DNA from: JBFLYZ01 sp040756415 | Lineage (GTDB): Bacteria; Bacteroidota; Bacteroidia; JADZBD01 | Assembly (NCBI GenBank): GCA_040756415.1 | Contig: JBFLYZ010000007.1 | Span: 1-64,000 of the forward strand | Length of the DNA stretch: 64,000 nt | Direction: 5' to 3' | In this document: positions 27,694-37,005 of the stretch, piece by piece | Layout: each line of letters opens with the position of its first letter | How positions within the stretch are numbered: the first letter of the stretch is position 1 | Made by a program: the position numbers and the translations under genes | The notes under the pieces: model-generated | What the model was told of the DNA's origin: nothing | Databases searched by the model: none | The model's input: only the letters and a program-made list of their open reading frames with translations

Positions 27694-29976
27694 ATGAGGC
27701 GGACCTTCCTTTTTTTTCTTCTCGCGCTGCTTTCGGGCCCCTGGTCAAGGGCGCAGAAGGTGGGATTGGTATTGAGCGGTGGCGGGGCGAGCGGCTTGGC
27801 CCATATCGGGGTGATCAAGGCCATGGAGGAAGACAGCATCCCCATCGACTATATTACCGGTACTTCCATAGGGGCGCTGGTAGGGGCCATGTATGCGGCC
27901 GGCTACAGCCCCGCCCAGATGGAACAGCTCGCCACCTCTGAGCAGTTCCAGAACTGGGCCTACGGAAAAATAGACGATAAATACGTTTATTATTTCAAAA
28001 AGAAGGAGGATAATGCCTCCTGGATATCGTTCAAGCTTTCGCTCGATTCTATCATCGAAACCTCCCTGCCCACCAACCTGGTCTCCCCTGTAGCCATCGA
28101 TTTCGCGCTGATGGAGACCATGTCGGGCGCCATCGCTGCCGCAGGTTATCAGTTCGACAGCCTTTTTGTGCCCTTCCGCTGCCTGGCCTCCGATATAGAG
28201 GCCAAGCGTTCGGTCATCTTCAAGGAGGGCGACCTGGCCACCGCGCTGCGCGCCTCCATGGCCTATCCCTTCTACCTGCGACCCATGCTCGTTGACGGCA
28301 AGCTGCTCTTTGACGGGGGCATCTACAATAACTTTCCGGCCAACGTGATGTACGATGATTTTTTCCCGGATATCATCATCGGCAGCAACGTATCGAATAA
28401 CGAGCCGCCTCCCAATGAAGAGAGCCTGCTCTCGCAGATGAAGACCATGCTGCTGACCAAGACCAATTTCGATGTGATCTGCCAGAACGGCATCATCATC
28501 GAACCTGCCGTAAACAATATAGGCACCTTCGACTTCGGCAACGTGCAGGTGCTCATCGACAGCGGTTATGCCTCCGCAAAAAGGAAGATCGCCCAGATGA
28601 AGACATGCATCGAACGCAGAACAACCCCTGAAATGCTGAAGCAGAAACGGGCTGCTTTCCAGAAAAAACAGCCTCCGCTCGTTTTCGACAACATCACGGT
28701 TTCGGGTGTTTCGCGCAACCAGGCCAAATACATCGGCCGCCTGCTCAGCCGCAAAAGCGAGCAGACCTCGGTCGCCAGGCTCAAGCCCGAGTATTTCAAG
28801 CTGGCCGCTGACGATAAGATCAAGCACATCTACCCCTCGGCCCGGTTCAATCCCCAGAGCGGCTATTATGACCTGCACCTGCGCATAAAAAGGGAAAAAG
28901 ATTTTGTGACGCAGATCGGTGGCAACTTTTCCAATCGCCCGATCTCGGTGGGCTTCCTGGCTGTGCAATACAATTACCTGGGAGCCGTTTCAGGCGATAT
29001 CAGCGGCAACGCCTACTTCGGCAAACTGTACGCTTCCGGCCAGATCAGGGCCCGGCTGAATATCCCCTACAAAATACCCTTCTATATAGAAGGCAATTAT
29101 ACCAACAGCAGGTGGGACTTTTTCAAAAGCAGCGCGGAGTTCGTTACGGATGTGAAGCCTTCCTTCCTGGTGCAGTACGAACAATACCTGTATGGAGATA
29201 TCGGTTTCCCGGTAGGGAATAAGGGCAAGCTGGTCACGGGCACCGGGCTGGCCTGGCTGACCGATGAATACTATCAAACCGACCAGTTCACCCAGCAGGA
29301 CACGGCCGACCTGACCGATTTCAACCTCTATACGGCCTATGCCTATTATGAAAAGAACTCGCTGAACCGCAAGCAATACGCCTCGCAGGGAAGTTATTTC
29401 AATGTCAGGCTCAGGTACGTGCAGGGAGAAGAGGATTTTACGCCCGGAACCACCTCGCTCGACTCTATCGGTTTCAGGAAGATACACGAATGGCTTGTTC
29501 TTAAACTGGTCTATGAAAAATACTTCAAGAGCCGCAAGTTCTATAAGGCGGGTATTTATTTTGAAGGCGTTTATTCCGCGCAGACCCTGTTCAATAATTT
29601 CACCTCTTCCATACTCTCGGCCCCGGCCTTCCAGCCTCTGCCCGAGAGCAAGACCCTTTTCCAGGAGAAGTTTCGCGCGCATAAGTACCTGGCCATCGGT
29701 ATCAAGCAGGTTTTTTCTATCCGCAGCTTCCTTGATCTGAGGCTGGAAGGCTTTGCATACGAACCTTACCAGCGCATCATACGCGGGCCGGGCCTTACTG
29801 CCGATTATACCACGCCTTTCCTGGAGACATTCTTTATCGGCACGGCCGCCCTGGTGGTGCATACCCCCCTCGGGCCGGCTTCGGTTGGCGCCAATTATTA
29901 TTACGGTGAAGACGAGCCGTTCACCTTCCTGTTCCACTTCGGGTACATCATCTTCAACAAAAAGGCCCTGGATTGA
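27694..29976 (+). CDS. Patatin-like phospholipase fused to an outer-membrane beta-barrel
   Basis: 760 residues: a signal peptide (MRRTFLFFLLALLSGPWSRAQ); a patatin domain with the oxyanion-hole motif SGGGASG, nucleophile motif GTSIG and catalytic Asp motif DGGIYNNFP (about residues 25-320); a POTRA-like segment (NITVSGVSRNQAKYIGRLLSRK, about 328-410); and a C-terminal barrel ending FTFLFHFGYIIFNK. The order matches type V-like PlpD/FplA proteins, which hydrolyse lipids at the cell surface or release their lipase domain. The catalytic Ser-Asp dyad is intact. ATG 27685 is a possible alternative start. The ATPase start overlaps its stop. Confidence 0.9.
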   Translation: MRRTFLFFLLALLSGPWSRAQKVGLVLSGGGASGLAHIGVIKAMEEDSIPIDYITGTSIGALVGAMYAAGYSPAQMEQLATSEQFQNWAYGKIDDKYVYYFKKKEDNASWISFKLSLDSIIETSLPTNLVSPVAIDFALMETMSGAIAAAGYQFDSLFVPFRCLASDIEAKRSVIFKEGDLATALRASMAYPFYLRPMLVDGKLLFDGGIYNNFPANVMYDDFFPDIIIGSNVSNNEPPPNEESLLSQMKTMLLTKTNFDVICQNGIIIEPAVNNIGTFDFGNVQVLIDSGYASAKRKIAQMKTCIERRTTPEMLKQKRAAFQKKQPPLVFDNITVSGVSRNQAKYIGRLLSRKSEQTSVARLKPEYFKLAADDKIKHIYPSARFNPQSGYYDLHLRIKREKDFVTQIGGNFSNRPISVGFLAVQYNYLGAVSGDISGNAYFGKLYASGQIRARLNIPYKIPFYIEGNYTNSRWDFFKSSAEFVTDVKPSFLVQYEQYLYGDIGFPVGNKGKLVTGTGLAWLTDEYYQTDQFTQQDTADLTDFNLYTAYAYYEKNSLNRKQYASQGSYFNVRLRYVQGEEDFTPGTTSLDSIGFRKIHEWLVLKLVYEKYFKSRKFYKAGIYFEGVYSAQTLFNNFTSSILSAPAFQPLPESKTLFQEKFRAHKYLAIGIKQVFSIRSFLDLRLEGFAYEPYQRIIRGPGLTADYTTPFLETFFIGTAALVVHTPLGPASVGANYYYGEDEPFTFLFHFGYIIFNKKALD

Positions 29977-30596
29977 TGCGGATCAAACTGGAAAGCATAG
30001 GCAAGCGCTTCAATGACGACTGGATCTTCAGGAACCTTAACTATACGTTTGCAAGCGGAACCGCTTACGTAATACTGGGAGCCAACGGGTCGGGCAAATC
30101 CACCCTGCTGCAACTCATAGCGGGCAGCGCGCTCCCTTCATCCGGAAACATCAGTTATTCCAACGGGCATGACATAGATCCCGGATCGGCCTACCGGCAT
30201 ATCGGATTCTGCGCCCCCTACCTCGATTTGCTGGAGGAATATACGCTTGCCGAACAGCTCCGTTTCCACCAGGGCCTGAAAAAATTCAGGTCGGGATTGG
30301 AAGAGAAAAAAATTACGGGTCTTTGCGGGCTGGAGCATTCAGCGAACAAACAGCTTAAATATTTTTCATCGGGCATGAAGCAGCGCGTGCGCCTGGCGCT
30401 GGCCATCCTGAGCGATACGCCCGCGCTGCTGCTGGACGAGCCCTTGTCTAACCTGGATGCCGAAGGAGTGGAGTGGTACAAGGGCCTGATCGCGGAGCAT
30501 ACGGCCGGCCGCCTGGTCATTGTCTGCTCCAACCATTATCGCAGCGAATTCGGGTTCTGCACCGAAGAGATAAGAATGGAAAATTACAAACGCTAG
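29976..30596 (+). CDS. ABC transporter ATP-binding protein
   Basis: 206 residues, a single nucleotide-binding domain: Walker A GANGSGKST (about 36-44), a signature FSSGMKQR in place of LSGGQ (about 130-137) and Walker B ALLLDEPLSNLD (about 151-162), then an H-loop region (CSNH). Length and the SSGMKQR signature resemble CcmA-like or simple export ATPases. No permease gene is adjacent, so its membrane partner must be elsewhere. ATG 29976 overlaps the stop of the patatin-barrel gene (TGATG), indicating coupling. Transport substrate unknown. Confidence 0.88.
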   Translation: MRIKLESIGKRFNDDWIFRNLNYTFASGTAYVILGANGSGKSTLLQLIAGSALPSSGNISYSNGHDIDPGSAYRHIGFCAPYLDLLEEYTLAEQLRFHQGLKKFRSGLEEKKITGLCGLEHSANKQLKYFSSGMKQRVRLALAILSDTPALLLDEPLSNLDAEGVEWYKGLIAEHTAGRLVIVCSNHYRSEFGFCTEEIRMENYKR

Positions 30597-30598
30597 CA

Positions 30599-30629
30599 TT
30601 TGCTTATCCGGGCTTTTATCTTAATTTTG
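30599..30629 (+). promoter_or_regulatory. Promoter of efp
   Basis: TTTG at 30599-30602 and TAATTTTG at 30622-30629 with 19 nt between form a full consensus match. The leader before the efp ATG is about 50 nt. Confidence 0.75.
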
Positions 30630-30685
30630 CCAGCCCGAAAGTGCCCAGCGTGCTGGCGGGAAATCCTTCATTAAAAACCAGAAAA

Positions 30686-31246
30686 ATGGCAGATACAGGA
30701 GATATTGGCGTAGGCTCGGTGATCCGTTTCAACGGTGAGCTATGCAAGATCGAAGAATACCAGCACCGTACGCCCGGCAACCTGCGCGCCTTCTACCAGG
30801 CCAGGATGCGTAACCTCAAAACCGGCAAAGTGGTGGAAAACCGCTTCCGCTCGGGCGAAACCGTGGAGATCGTCAGGGTAGAGTATAAGGAGCTGCAGTA
30901 TATTTTCGCGGAAAACGATTTTATCGTTTGCATGGATAATGAAACTTATGAGCAGGTATATGTTCCCAAGCAGTTGTTCGGTGAAGGGGCCAAATTCATG
31001 AAGGAAGGTATGACGGTGAAGGTGGCCTTTGAGGGCGAAACGCCCATTATAGCGGAGCCGCCCGTATTCGTGGAGCTGGAAGTGACCTATACCGAGCCCG
31101 GCATAAAAGGCGATACCGCCACCAACACCTTGAAACCCGCCACGCTGGAAACTGGCGCCCAGATCAACGTACCCCTGTTCATCAACCAGGGCGAAAAGAT
31201 CCGTGTCGATACGCGCACCTTTACCTACGCTGAACGCGTTAAGTGA
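30686..31246 (+). CDS. efp: Translation elongation factor P
   Basis: 186 residues, normal length for EF-P, which rescues ribosomes stalled on polyproline. Three beta domains are clear, with the end block PGIKGDTATNTLKPATLETGA and VDTRTFTYAERVK. The tip of domain I reads TPGNLRAF. By alignment with the E. coli PGKGQAF loop, the modified lysine is replaced by asparagine (Asn32). The start is ATG 30686 (MADTGDIGVGSVIRF); longer in-frame versions run back through the preceding ATPase gene. A terminator follows directly. Confidence 0.94.
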   Translation: MADTGDIGVGSVIRFNGELCKIEEYQHRTPGNLRAFYQARMRNLKTGKVVENRFRSGETVEIVRVEYKELQYIFAENDFIVCMDNETYEQVYVPKQLFGEGAKFMKEGMTVKVAFEGETPIIAEPPVFVELEVTYTEPGIKGDTATNTLKPATLETGAQINVPLFINQGEKIRVDTRTFTYAERVK

Positions 31247-31266
31247 TCCCGCTTTTTTACAGAACG

Positions 31267-31292
31267 CAGGGCCCGAAAGGCCCTGTTTTTTT
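31267..31292 (+). terminator. Rho-independent terminator of efp
   Basis: CAGGGCC (31267-31273) and GGCCCTG (31279-31285) form a perfect 7-bp stem with a CGAAA loop. Seven T follow immediately. It lies only 4 nt before the lpxD -7 box. Confidence 0.85.
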
Positions 31293-31295
31293 ATC

Positions 31296-31303
31296 TATAT
31301 TTG
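31296..31303 (+). promoter_or_regulatory. -7 box of lpxD
   Basis: TATATTTG matches the consensus and ends 7 nt before the lpxD ATG. The upstream part of this promoter would overlap the efp terminator hairpin. Confidence 0.55.
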
Positions 31304-31310
31304 AAGACAG

Positions 31311-32249
31311 ATGAAGCTTCAGTCCCCGATAAAATTAAAGGATATTGCCTCGCTGATCGGCTGCCGTTTCGATGGGAACGCGGATCATCTCGTCTTGGGT
31401 CTGAACGAGATCAACAAGGTGGAGCCCGGTGACCTGGTGTTCGTAGACCATCCCAAGTATTACGATAAGGCCCTTCGATCGGCCGCCACTACCATTCTCA
31501 TCAATAAGAAAGTGGACTGCCCTGAAGGCAAGGCCCTCATCATCTCGGAAGACCCCTTCAGCGATTATAATCGCCTGGTCAGGCACTTTTACAAGGAGGT
31601 TTATTCCCTCCGGCACATCAGCGACAGCGCGCGTATCGGTGAAGATACGGTCATCCATCCCGGTGTGTACATCGGCAACCGGGTGACCATAGGCCGTAAC
31701 TGCGTGATCTATCCCAACGTAGTGCTGTACGACAACTGCACGATTGGCGATAACGTGATCATCCATGCAGGCACCGTGATCGGGGCGCACGCCTTCTATT
31801 ACAAGAAGAGGGCCGACCGGCACGATAAGCTGCTTTCCTGCGGAGGCGTGGTGATCGAGAACAATGTGGAGATAGGCGCGCTTTGCACCATCGACAAAGG
31901 CGTATCAGGCAATACCGTGATCGGTGAAGGGACCAAGATCGATAACCAGGTGCAGATCGGCCACGATACCGTGGTGGGAAAGATGTGCCTCTTCGCCTCG
32001 CAGGTAGGCATTTCGGGAGCGGTGGTGATCGAAGACAATGTCACGCTCTGGGGGCAGGTTGGCGTACCCAGCAAGCTGCGCATTGGCCAGGGAGCCGTGG
32101 TGCTCGGCCAGTCGGGGCTTACCTCTTCCCTGGAGGGAAACAATACCTATTTCGGGAGCCCTGCGGGCGATTCCCGCGAGAAGATGAAAGAGCTGATCGC
32201 GCTCAAAAAACTGCCTTTCATCATACAAAAACTGGATGAAGGCAAATAA
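31311..32249 (+). CDS. lpxD: UDP-3-O-acylglucosamine N-acyltransferase (LpxD family)
   Basis: 312 residues. An N-terminal uridine-binding-like domain (about 1-100) is followed by a left-handed beta-helix of hexapeptide repeats (about 105-275). The catalytic-type His is in NQVQIGHDTVVG, followed by GISGAVVIEDNV. The C-terminal part, FGSPAGDSREKMKELIALKKLP, is a short helical tail as in LpxD. The enzyme adds the N-linked acyl chain in lipid A synthesis on the inner face of the inner membrane. Bacteroidota often carry a second LpxD-like gene, so this copy might be a paralogue with another sugar-nucleotide substrate. Confidence 0.85.
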   Translation: MKLQSPIKLKDIASLIGCRFDGNADHLVLGLNEINKVEPGDLVFVDHPKYYDKALRSAATTILINKKVDCPEGKALIISEDPFSDYNRLVRHFYKEVYSLRHISDSARIGEDTVIHPGVYIGNRVTIGRNCVIYPNVVLYDNCTIGDNVIIHAGTVIGAHAFYYKKRADRHDKLLSCGGVVIENNVEIGALCTIDKGVSGNTVIGEGTKIDNQVQIGHDTVVGKMCLFASQVGISGAVVIEDNVTLWGQVGVPSKLRIGQGAVVLGQSGLTSSLEGNNTYFGSPAGDSREKMKELIALKKLPFIIQKLDEGK

Positions 32250-32320
32250 TCCCGGGAATTCGCTGTTTTTTTCATTATCTTGCTTGATCGAATGAATCTC
32301 CGCATTCATCTAAATTCATT

Positions 32321-32349
32321 TTTGCCGCGTTTATTTAAATTTATATTTG
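32321..32349 (+). promoter_or_regulatory. Promoter of the SpoIIE-type phosphatase gene
   Basis: TTTG at 32321-32324 and TATATTTG at 32342-32349 are 17 nt apart, slightly short of the usual 19-21. The -7 box ends 5 nt before the ATG. Confidence 0.55.
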
Positions 32350-32354
32350 TTTGA

Positions 32355-33581
32355 ATGGCCAACGTTACCGGTAATAAGCCCCTTTCGCGCGCCAAGCTGA
32401 TGGAGGTCAAGCTGAGCTCCCTGCTCGAAGTGACCAAAGCCATAAACAACAATTATCCTACCCGTGAGCTGCTTCAGATCTTCGAGAACGTGCTCCGGAA
32501 CCAGCTCAACATAGGCAAACTGGTGCTGTTCAGCCTGGATACCGAATGGCGCTGCCTGCTTAAGTTCGGGCTTGACGATGAGATCAATGTGGGCATCGTC
32601 AAGGAGTTCAGGGATATTAAAGAGATATCGCCTTTCGAGGTTTCAAACAAATCCCTGAAAAGCGCCTTCGATATTGTGGTCCCCGTTTTCCATAAGGAAG
32701 TGCCGCTGGCCTATGTGCTGATCGGTGACATCAACGAGGAAAAACTGGAGATGAGCCCAACGATCAAACACCTGCCTTTCATCCAGACCCTCACCAATAT
32801 CATCATCGTGGCCATAGAGAACAAGCGACTGGCCAAGGAGAACATACGACAGGCTGCCGTGCAGAAAGAGCTGGAGCTGGCCTGGGAAATGCAATCCATG
32901 CTTTTCCCCCACGCATTACCCAAAGACGAGAAGCTGGAGATCGATGCCCTGTACCTGCCGCATCAGCAGGTGGGCGGAGACTACTACGATTTCATCCGCA
33001 TCAGCGATAACGAAGTGGCCTTTTGCATGGCCGATGTGTCGGGCAAGGGCGTGGCGGCCGCCCTGCTCATGTCTAATTTCCAGGCCAACCTCAGGATACT
33101 GTTCAACCATACCACTTCGCTTACCGACCTGGTAAAGGAGCTGAACGGAAAGGTGATGGCCAATGCCAAAGGCGAGAAGTTCATCACCCTTTTCATCGCG
33201 AAATACAATACCGTTACCCGCGTGCTCAACTACATCAACTGCGGGCACAATCCTCCGCTGATGATGGCCGACAAAACCGTAAGCCTGCTGAAGATCGGTT
33301 GCACGGGACTGGGCATGTTCGATGAGCTGATCAAGGTCAAGGAAGGCATCATCACGCTCAATGGCAAGACCACCATACTTTGCTATACAGATGGCGTGGT
33401 GGAAGTGGAAAATGACAAGGGGCAGGACTTTGGAATAGAATCGCTGCGGAAGATACTGCTGGAAAGCAGCGAACAGAGCATGCAGGAGATGAATCACACC
33501 ATCATCGAGGCCCTGGATGAGCACAAGAAGGACCGCCCGTATATTGACGATATCACCTTATTCAGTTGCCGTATTTTCTGA
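32355..33581 (+). CDS. SpoIIE/RsbU-type PP2C-like serine phosphatase with N-terminal GAF-like domain
   Basis: 408 residues. The N-terminal half looks like a GAF sensor (about 20-160). A linker helix (about 160-190, ELELAWEMQSMLFP) leads to the SpoIIE phosphatase domain with GGDYYDF, ADVSGKG, CGHNPP, CYTDGVVE and DDITLF, which carry the metal-binding aspartates. Such proteins dephosphorylate anti-sigma-factor antagonists in partner-switching pathways. No partner kinase or STAS gene is adjacent. The last 24 nt overlap, tail to tail, the convergent O-antigen ligase gene. It probably acts in the cytoplasm. Confidence 0.9.
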   Translation: MANVTGNKPLSRAKLMEVKLSSLLEVTKAINNNYPTRELLQIFENVLRNQLNIGKLVLFSLDTEWRCLLKFGLDDEINVGIVKEFRDIKEISPFEVSNKSLKSAFDIVVPVFHKEVPLAYVLIGDINEEKLEMSPTIKHLPFIQTLTNIIIVAIENKRLAKENIRQAAVQKELELAWEMQSMLFPHALPKDEKLEIDALYLPHQQVGGDYYDFIRISDNEVAFCMADVSGKGVAAALLMSNFQANLRILFNHTTSLTDLVKELNGKVMANAKGEKFITLFIAKYNTVTRVLNYINCGHNPPLMMADKTVSLLKIGCTGLGMFDELIKVKEGIITLNGKTTILCYTDGVVEVENDKGQDFGIESLRKILLESSEQSMQEMNHTIIEALDEHKKDRPYIDDITLFSCRIF

Positions 33582-34994
33582 CCTGCGGCTGTGGTAAACA
33601 TCGATGGCGACCAGTATGGCCATGAAACCCCAGACCGTTGCCGAAGCCTTATCCGTATCCAGGAAGTTGTTCAATGTACCGTGTATATAGTAGGTAATAA
33701 GGCCGAGCATCACCACCAGCACCAGTGACTTCATCTCCCCCTTGGGTAAGCGATGGTACAGCCGCGATCCGGTAAAGATGGACGCAATAACAACGCCAAG
33801 TATGCACAGCATGCCCGGCAGACCCTGCTCTGCAAGCGGGCCGATGTATTCACTGTGCGCGTTACCCCGGTCGCCAATGTTCGTGCTGATGATGGTCTTT
33901 TCGTAAGAGAACTGGTAAGGCGCATAATTGAACTGGTAGGTACCCGGGCCCCATCCGAACAGGGGTTTTTCCCTGAACATACGCAATGCCGATTGCCAGC
34001 GGTTGATCCGCTCGAGGTTAGAGGCATCGTTCCTGATGTTATAGATCGATTGGGCGTGCTCGGCAAGGTCAGCCGAAGAGGTTTGCTTGTTCTTTTCCAG
34101 CTTCATGAATATCTTATCCTGGTAGATGATAAAGAGGGCAAGCACGGCCGCTGCACCGGCCAGCACTACCCACATCCTGATCCTGAGCAGGTAAATGAAA
34201 TAGATGATGAATATGGCCACCAGGCTCACCCAGGCGGCACGCGTGTAGGATAGTACGGTGGCTGCAAGGAACAGGATCAGCAGCAGCCACGATGCCAGCT
34301 TGAGGGTGCGGGTGAAATTGCTGGCAAGGCAGAACGCGATCAGCACAGGAATGAACATGGCCAGCATGGCGCCATAGGAAGTATGATCGTTATAAAAAGG
34401 CACCATGGCCACGTGGGCCGGCTGTTCCTTGAAACCTTCCAGGCTGTGATTGTAGATGGTATAGATGATCACAATGGTGAAAGACGCCATGTACAGCCAG
34501 AGATAGCGCCTGATGTTCTTATAATCCCTGAATATCTGGGTGGCGATGAAATAGTAAGACACCAGGAACCATATCTTGGCCGCCACGAACTTGATCGAGA
34601 CCACGGGAAAGGAGCTGGTCACCGTAGTAATGATCATCCACAGCAGGTACAGCAGGATGGCGATGGATACCGGATGCCTGGAGATCTCCCAATCGAACTT
34701 CCCCTCATAGAAGAGGCGCAGGATGAACAGCACCATAACCCCGAAAAGCAGGGGCTCGGTCGGCACGCTCAGCGCCACACCGAAATCGGACTCCTGCAGG
34801 TTGACCGACAAAGGCGTGAGAAAGACAATGAGCATCACCAGCTTATCGAGCGCCACCAGCGAAAGCAGCACGATCAGGGCTGCGGCAGGAAAAAGGGTGA
34901 ACCAATAAAACTCGCGGGCAATAAAAAAGGTATTGAGCGCAATAAAGAATCCGCTCAGCAGGTAGATCCACTTTAGTTTTTCCTTCTCGACCAA
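33558..34994 (-). CDS. O-antigen ligase/polymerase-like membrane protein
   Basis: About 478 residues with roughly a dozen hydrophobic segments and a large periplasmic loop carrying RINRWQSALRMFREKPLFGWGPGTYQF and GNAHSEYIGPLAEQGLPG, the typical Wzy_C/O-antigen ligase region. It would join or polymerise surface polysaccharide on the periplasmic side of the inner membrane. The frame extends upstream into the Wzz-like gene, but the TTG at 34994 (just after that gene's stop) gives a sensible N-terminus, MVEKEKLKWIYLLSG, and is preferred. It is last in the minus-strand flippase-Wzz-Wzz-ligase run. Confidence 0.85.
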   Translation of the reverse strand: MVEKEKLKWIYLLSGFFIALNTFFIAREFYWFTLFPAAALIVLLSLVALDKLVMLIVFLTPLSVNLQESDFGVALSVPTEPLLFGVMVLFILRLFYEGKFDWEISRHPVSIAILLYLLWMIITTVTSSFPVVSIKFVAAKIWFLVSYYFIATQIFRDYKNIRRYLWLYMASFTIVIIYTIYNHSLEGFKEQPAHVAMVPFYNDHTSYGAMLAMFIPVLIAFCLASNFTRTLKLASWLLLILFLAATVLSYTRAAWVSLVAIFIIYFIYLLRIRMWVVLAGAAAVLALFIIYQDKIFMKLEKNKQTSSADLAEHAQSIYNIRNDASNLERINRWQSALRMFREKPLFGWGPGTYQFNYAPYQFSYEKTIISTNIGDRGNAHSEYIGPLAEQGLPGMLCILGVVIASIFTGSRLYHRLPKGEMKSLVLVVMLGLITYYIHGTLNNFLDTDKASATVWGFMAILVAIDVYHSRRSENTATE

Positions 34995-34996
34995 GA

Positions 34997-35947
34997 TCAG
35001 TTCTTTAGATACGCCTTCCTGCCTTCGATGATCATGACCAGGACGACCGCGAAGAAGAGGGAGGCCAGCGTGGAAGAAACAACGATGATCCATCGCACCG
35101 GGTATACTTTCTTATCCGGAAGTGCCGGCTTGATGACCACATTGGTATAGGTCAGCTTCTTTTCCACATCTCTCAGGGCGTTGTCGTAATCGACCTTGAT
35201 GGCGTTATACACTTTGATCGAGCTCTCCAGCCGCTCGTTCAGCTCAATAAAATCATTCCCCTTCTCCTCCAGGTTGCGGATGGATTGGGTGATATCGGTC
35301 GTTTTCTTTGCATTGGTGCCCAGCGAGCGGTAATATTCCTTGCTGGCCTCTTTGGCCTGGGCTTTGTAATCCAATATCCCGTATTTCACCTTCAGCTCCT
35401 TGAGCGCGGTAGAGAGGGAGTCGATCTCGGCCGATTTTCGCTCTAACTGGGCTCCCATGATCAACACCACCTCCTCTGATTTGGAGCGGTGAAGCTTACG
35501 CGTTTTCTTATCGAACTGATCGATCATGGCTACCGCGATCTCGTACGCCTTGAGGGGATCGGTATCCATCACCTCCAGCCGAACGGCCTCGTACTCGGTC
35601 TTGCTGATCTCCACGTTCTCGTCAAACTCCTTCTCCACGTAGTACCTGTATCCCGGCCTGGTCGTGTCTATATCATAATGCTGAGGCAGCTTGAACCCGC
35701 GGATGATCTCGTTCTTGATCTCGCTCGACTGGAAGAGCTGCAGCATCTGCTCGGTTGGCGTTTCGCTTCCGTAAGGGATCAGGTTGGACGGGTAGATCAC
35801 CGCATAGGACCTGAACTTGGGCCGGATGAACATAGGGCTCGAGAACAATATGGAAAGCGCAATGGCGCATACACCAATGATCAGCAGGTGTTTCTTCCAT
35901 TTAAGGACCACCTTCAGCAGATCAGTATTGTTTTTTATGTCGGTCAT
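34997..35947 (-). CDS. Wzz-like chain-length determinant protein (second of tandem pair)
   Basis: 316 residues with the Wzz topology: an N-terminal membrane segment (about 21-40), a long periplasmic part with coiled helices (about 150-255, ending with the PALPDKKVYPVRW block), and a C-terminal membrane segment (about 288-308). There is no Walker motif, so no tyrosine-kinase domain is fused. Such proteins set polysaccharide chain length with Wzy. The ATG at 35947 overlaps the TAA of the first Wzz-like gene by one base. The longer upstream reading is rejected because it runs through that gene. Two bases separate its stop from the ligase TTG. Confidence 0.87.
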   Translation of the reverse strand: MTDIKNNTDLLKVVLKWKKHLLIIGVCAIALSILFSSPMFIRPKFRSYAVIYPSNLIPYGSETPTEQMLQLFQSSEIKNEIIRGFKLPQHYDIDTTRPGYRYYVEKEFDENVEISKTEYEAVRLEVMDTDPLKAYEIAVAMIDQFDKKTRKLHRSKSEEVVLIMGAQLERKSAEIDSLSTALKELKVKYGILDYKAQAKEASKEYYRSLGTNAKKTTDITQSIRNLEEKGNDFIELNERLESSIKVYNAIKVDYDNALRDVEKKLTYTNVVIKPALPDKKVYPVRWIIVVSSTLASLFFAVVLVMIIEGRKAYLKN

Positions 35948-36972
35948 TATTCCCGGGGGCTTACAGACTGCTTTATTTTCCAAAAATTCTCGATAATGAT
36001 GATACCAAGGATACAAAGCAGGAAAGTTGACAGGGTGGATACCGTTACGATCAGCCAGCGTACCGGATACGACTTTTTCTCCGATGGATAGGCCCTGTTC
36101 ACTACGAACTTATCCGAAAGGCTCTGCTCGGCATCCACTTTGGCCTGCTCGTACTTGGCTTTCACCTCGCTCAGGTTCTTTCGCACGAATTCGAGGTTAT
36201 CGCGCAGGGATATATAGGCTTCTCCGTAGGTAGAAACGATCTTGAGCTGCTCCTGAAGGATTTTTACAGCGGCCGTCTTACCTTCCAGTATGGCCTTGGA
36301 GATCGCCTCATTGAGGCGGTCGGACTGGGATTCATAATCGTTCACGCCCAGCTTCATGAGCACGTTGAGCGAGTCCTGCATCGTCTCCACCTCTTTCCTG
36401 AGCTTATTATAGGTCTCCTCCACTATACGCAAACCCTGCTGCGCCCTTTCCTTGCGAATCGCCTGCTTGGTGGTGTCGTACAGGTCGGCAATATCGTTGG
36501 CGATGTTGGCGGCATATTGGGGATCCTCGTCCAGCACCTCGATCTTCACCGACATGTATTCCGTCCGCTGGATCACCACGTTGCTCTGGAATTCGCGGGC
36601 GAGAAAGGTCTTTCGGAAGGGCGAAGTGGAATCGATCCGGTAATGCGACATGAGCTTGTATTTATCGGTGATCCGCCACATGATATCGTCAGAGGTCAGC
36701 ACCTGTATCATCTGTTCCGCCTCAGCCTCTTCACCGAACTGGAGAATGTCGTTCTTGGCGCTGGGGTTATCGCTCAGCAGGGCCTTGGAGATGGAGCTGG
36801 TGGTGGTCGGGTACAGGATAACGGCCGATTTATACTTGTTGGGTATCATCAGCGAAATCACGGCTGACGTTACGGCCGCTATAAGGGTAATGACAATCAG
36901 GGTCTTCCGCCACTTCCAGATAAACAGCAAGAGGTGTGTCGAATCAAAAGAAGTTTGCTCACGGGTGTTCAT
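35947..36972 (-). CDS. Wzz-like chain-length determinant protein (first of tandem pair)
   Basis: 341 residues: an N-terminal membrane segment (about 24-43), a periplasmic helical region (about 90-290), a proline-rich PSEKKSYPVRW stretch and a C-terminal membrane segment ending near the IIIIENFWKIKQ tail. It parallels the following gene in length and layout but differs in sequence, so the pair looks like an old duplication. It has no kinase domain. The start at 36972 (MNTREQTSF) is preferred to the upstream in-frame start at 37008, which lies in the promoter region. Confidence 0.87.
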   Translation of the reverse strand: MNTREQTSFDSTHLLLFIWKWRKTLIVITLIAAVTSAVISLMIPNKYKSAVILYPTTTSSISKALLSDNPSAKNDILQFGEEAEAEQMIQVLTSDDIMWRITDKYKLMSHYRIDSTSPFRKTFLAREFQSNVVIQRTEYMSVKIEVLDEDPQYAANIANDIADLYDTTKQAIRKERAQQGLRIVEETYNKLRKEVETMQDSLNVLMKLGVNDYESQSDRLNEAISKAILEGKTAAVKILQEQLKIVSTYGEAYISLRDNLEFVRKNLSEVKAKYEQAKVDAEQSLSDKFVVNRAYPSEKKSYPVRWLIVTVSTLSTFLLCILGIIIIENFWKIKQSVSPRE

Positions 36973-37005
36973 TTCTGTTCTTTCCTGCCTTTTTTGACCG
37001 GCCCC

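Noticed and set aside
27745..28968. 407-codon minus-strand frame opposite the patatin gene
   Set aside because: Mirror of the patatin active-site region; no signal, start context or family features of its own.
32250..32354. Possible small gene between lpxD and the phosphatase gene
   Set aside because: The 105 nt are A+T-rich, contain the phosphatase promoter and show no supported reading frame.
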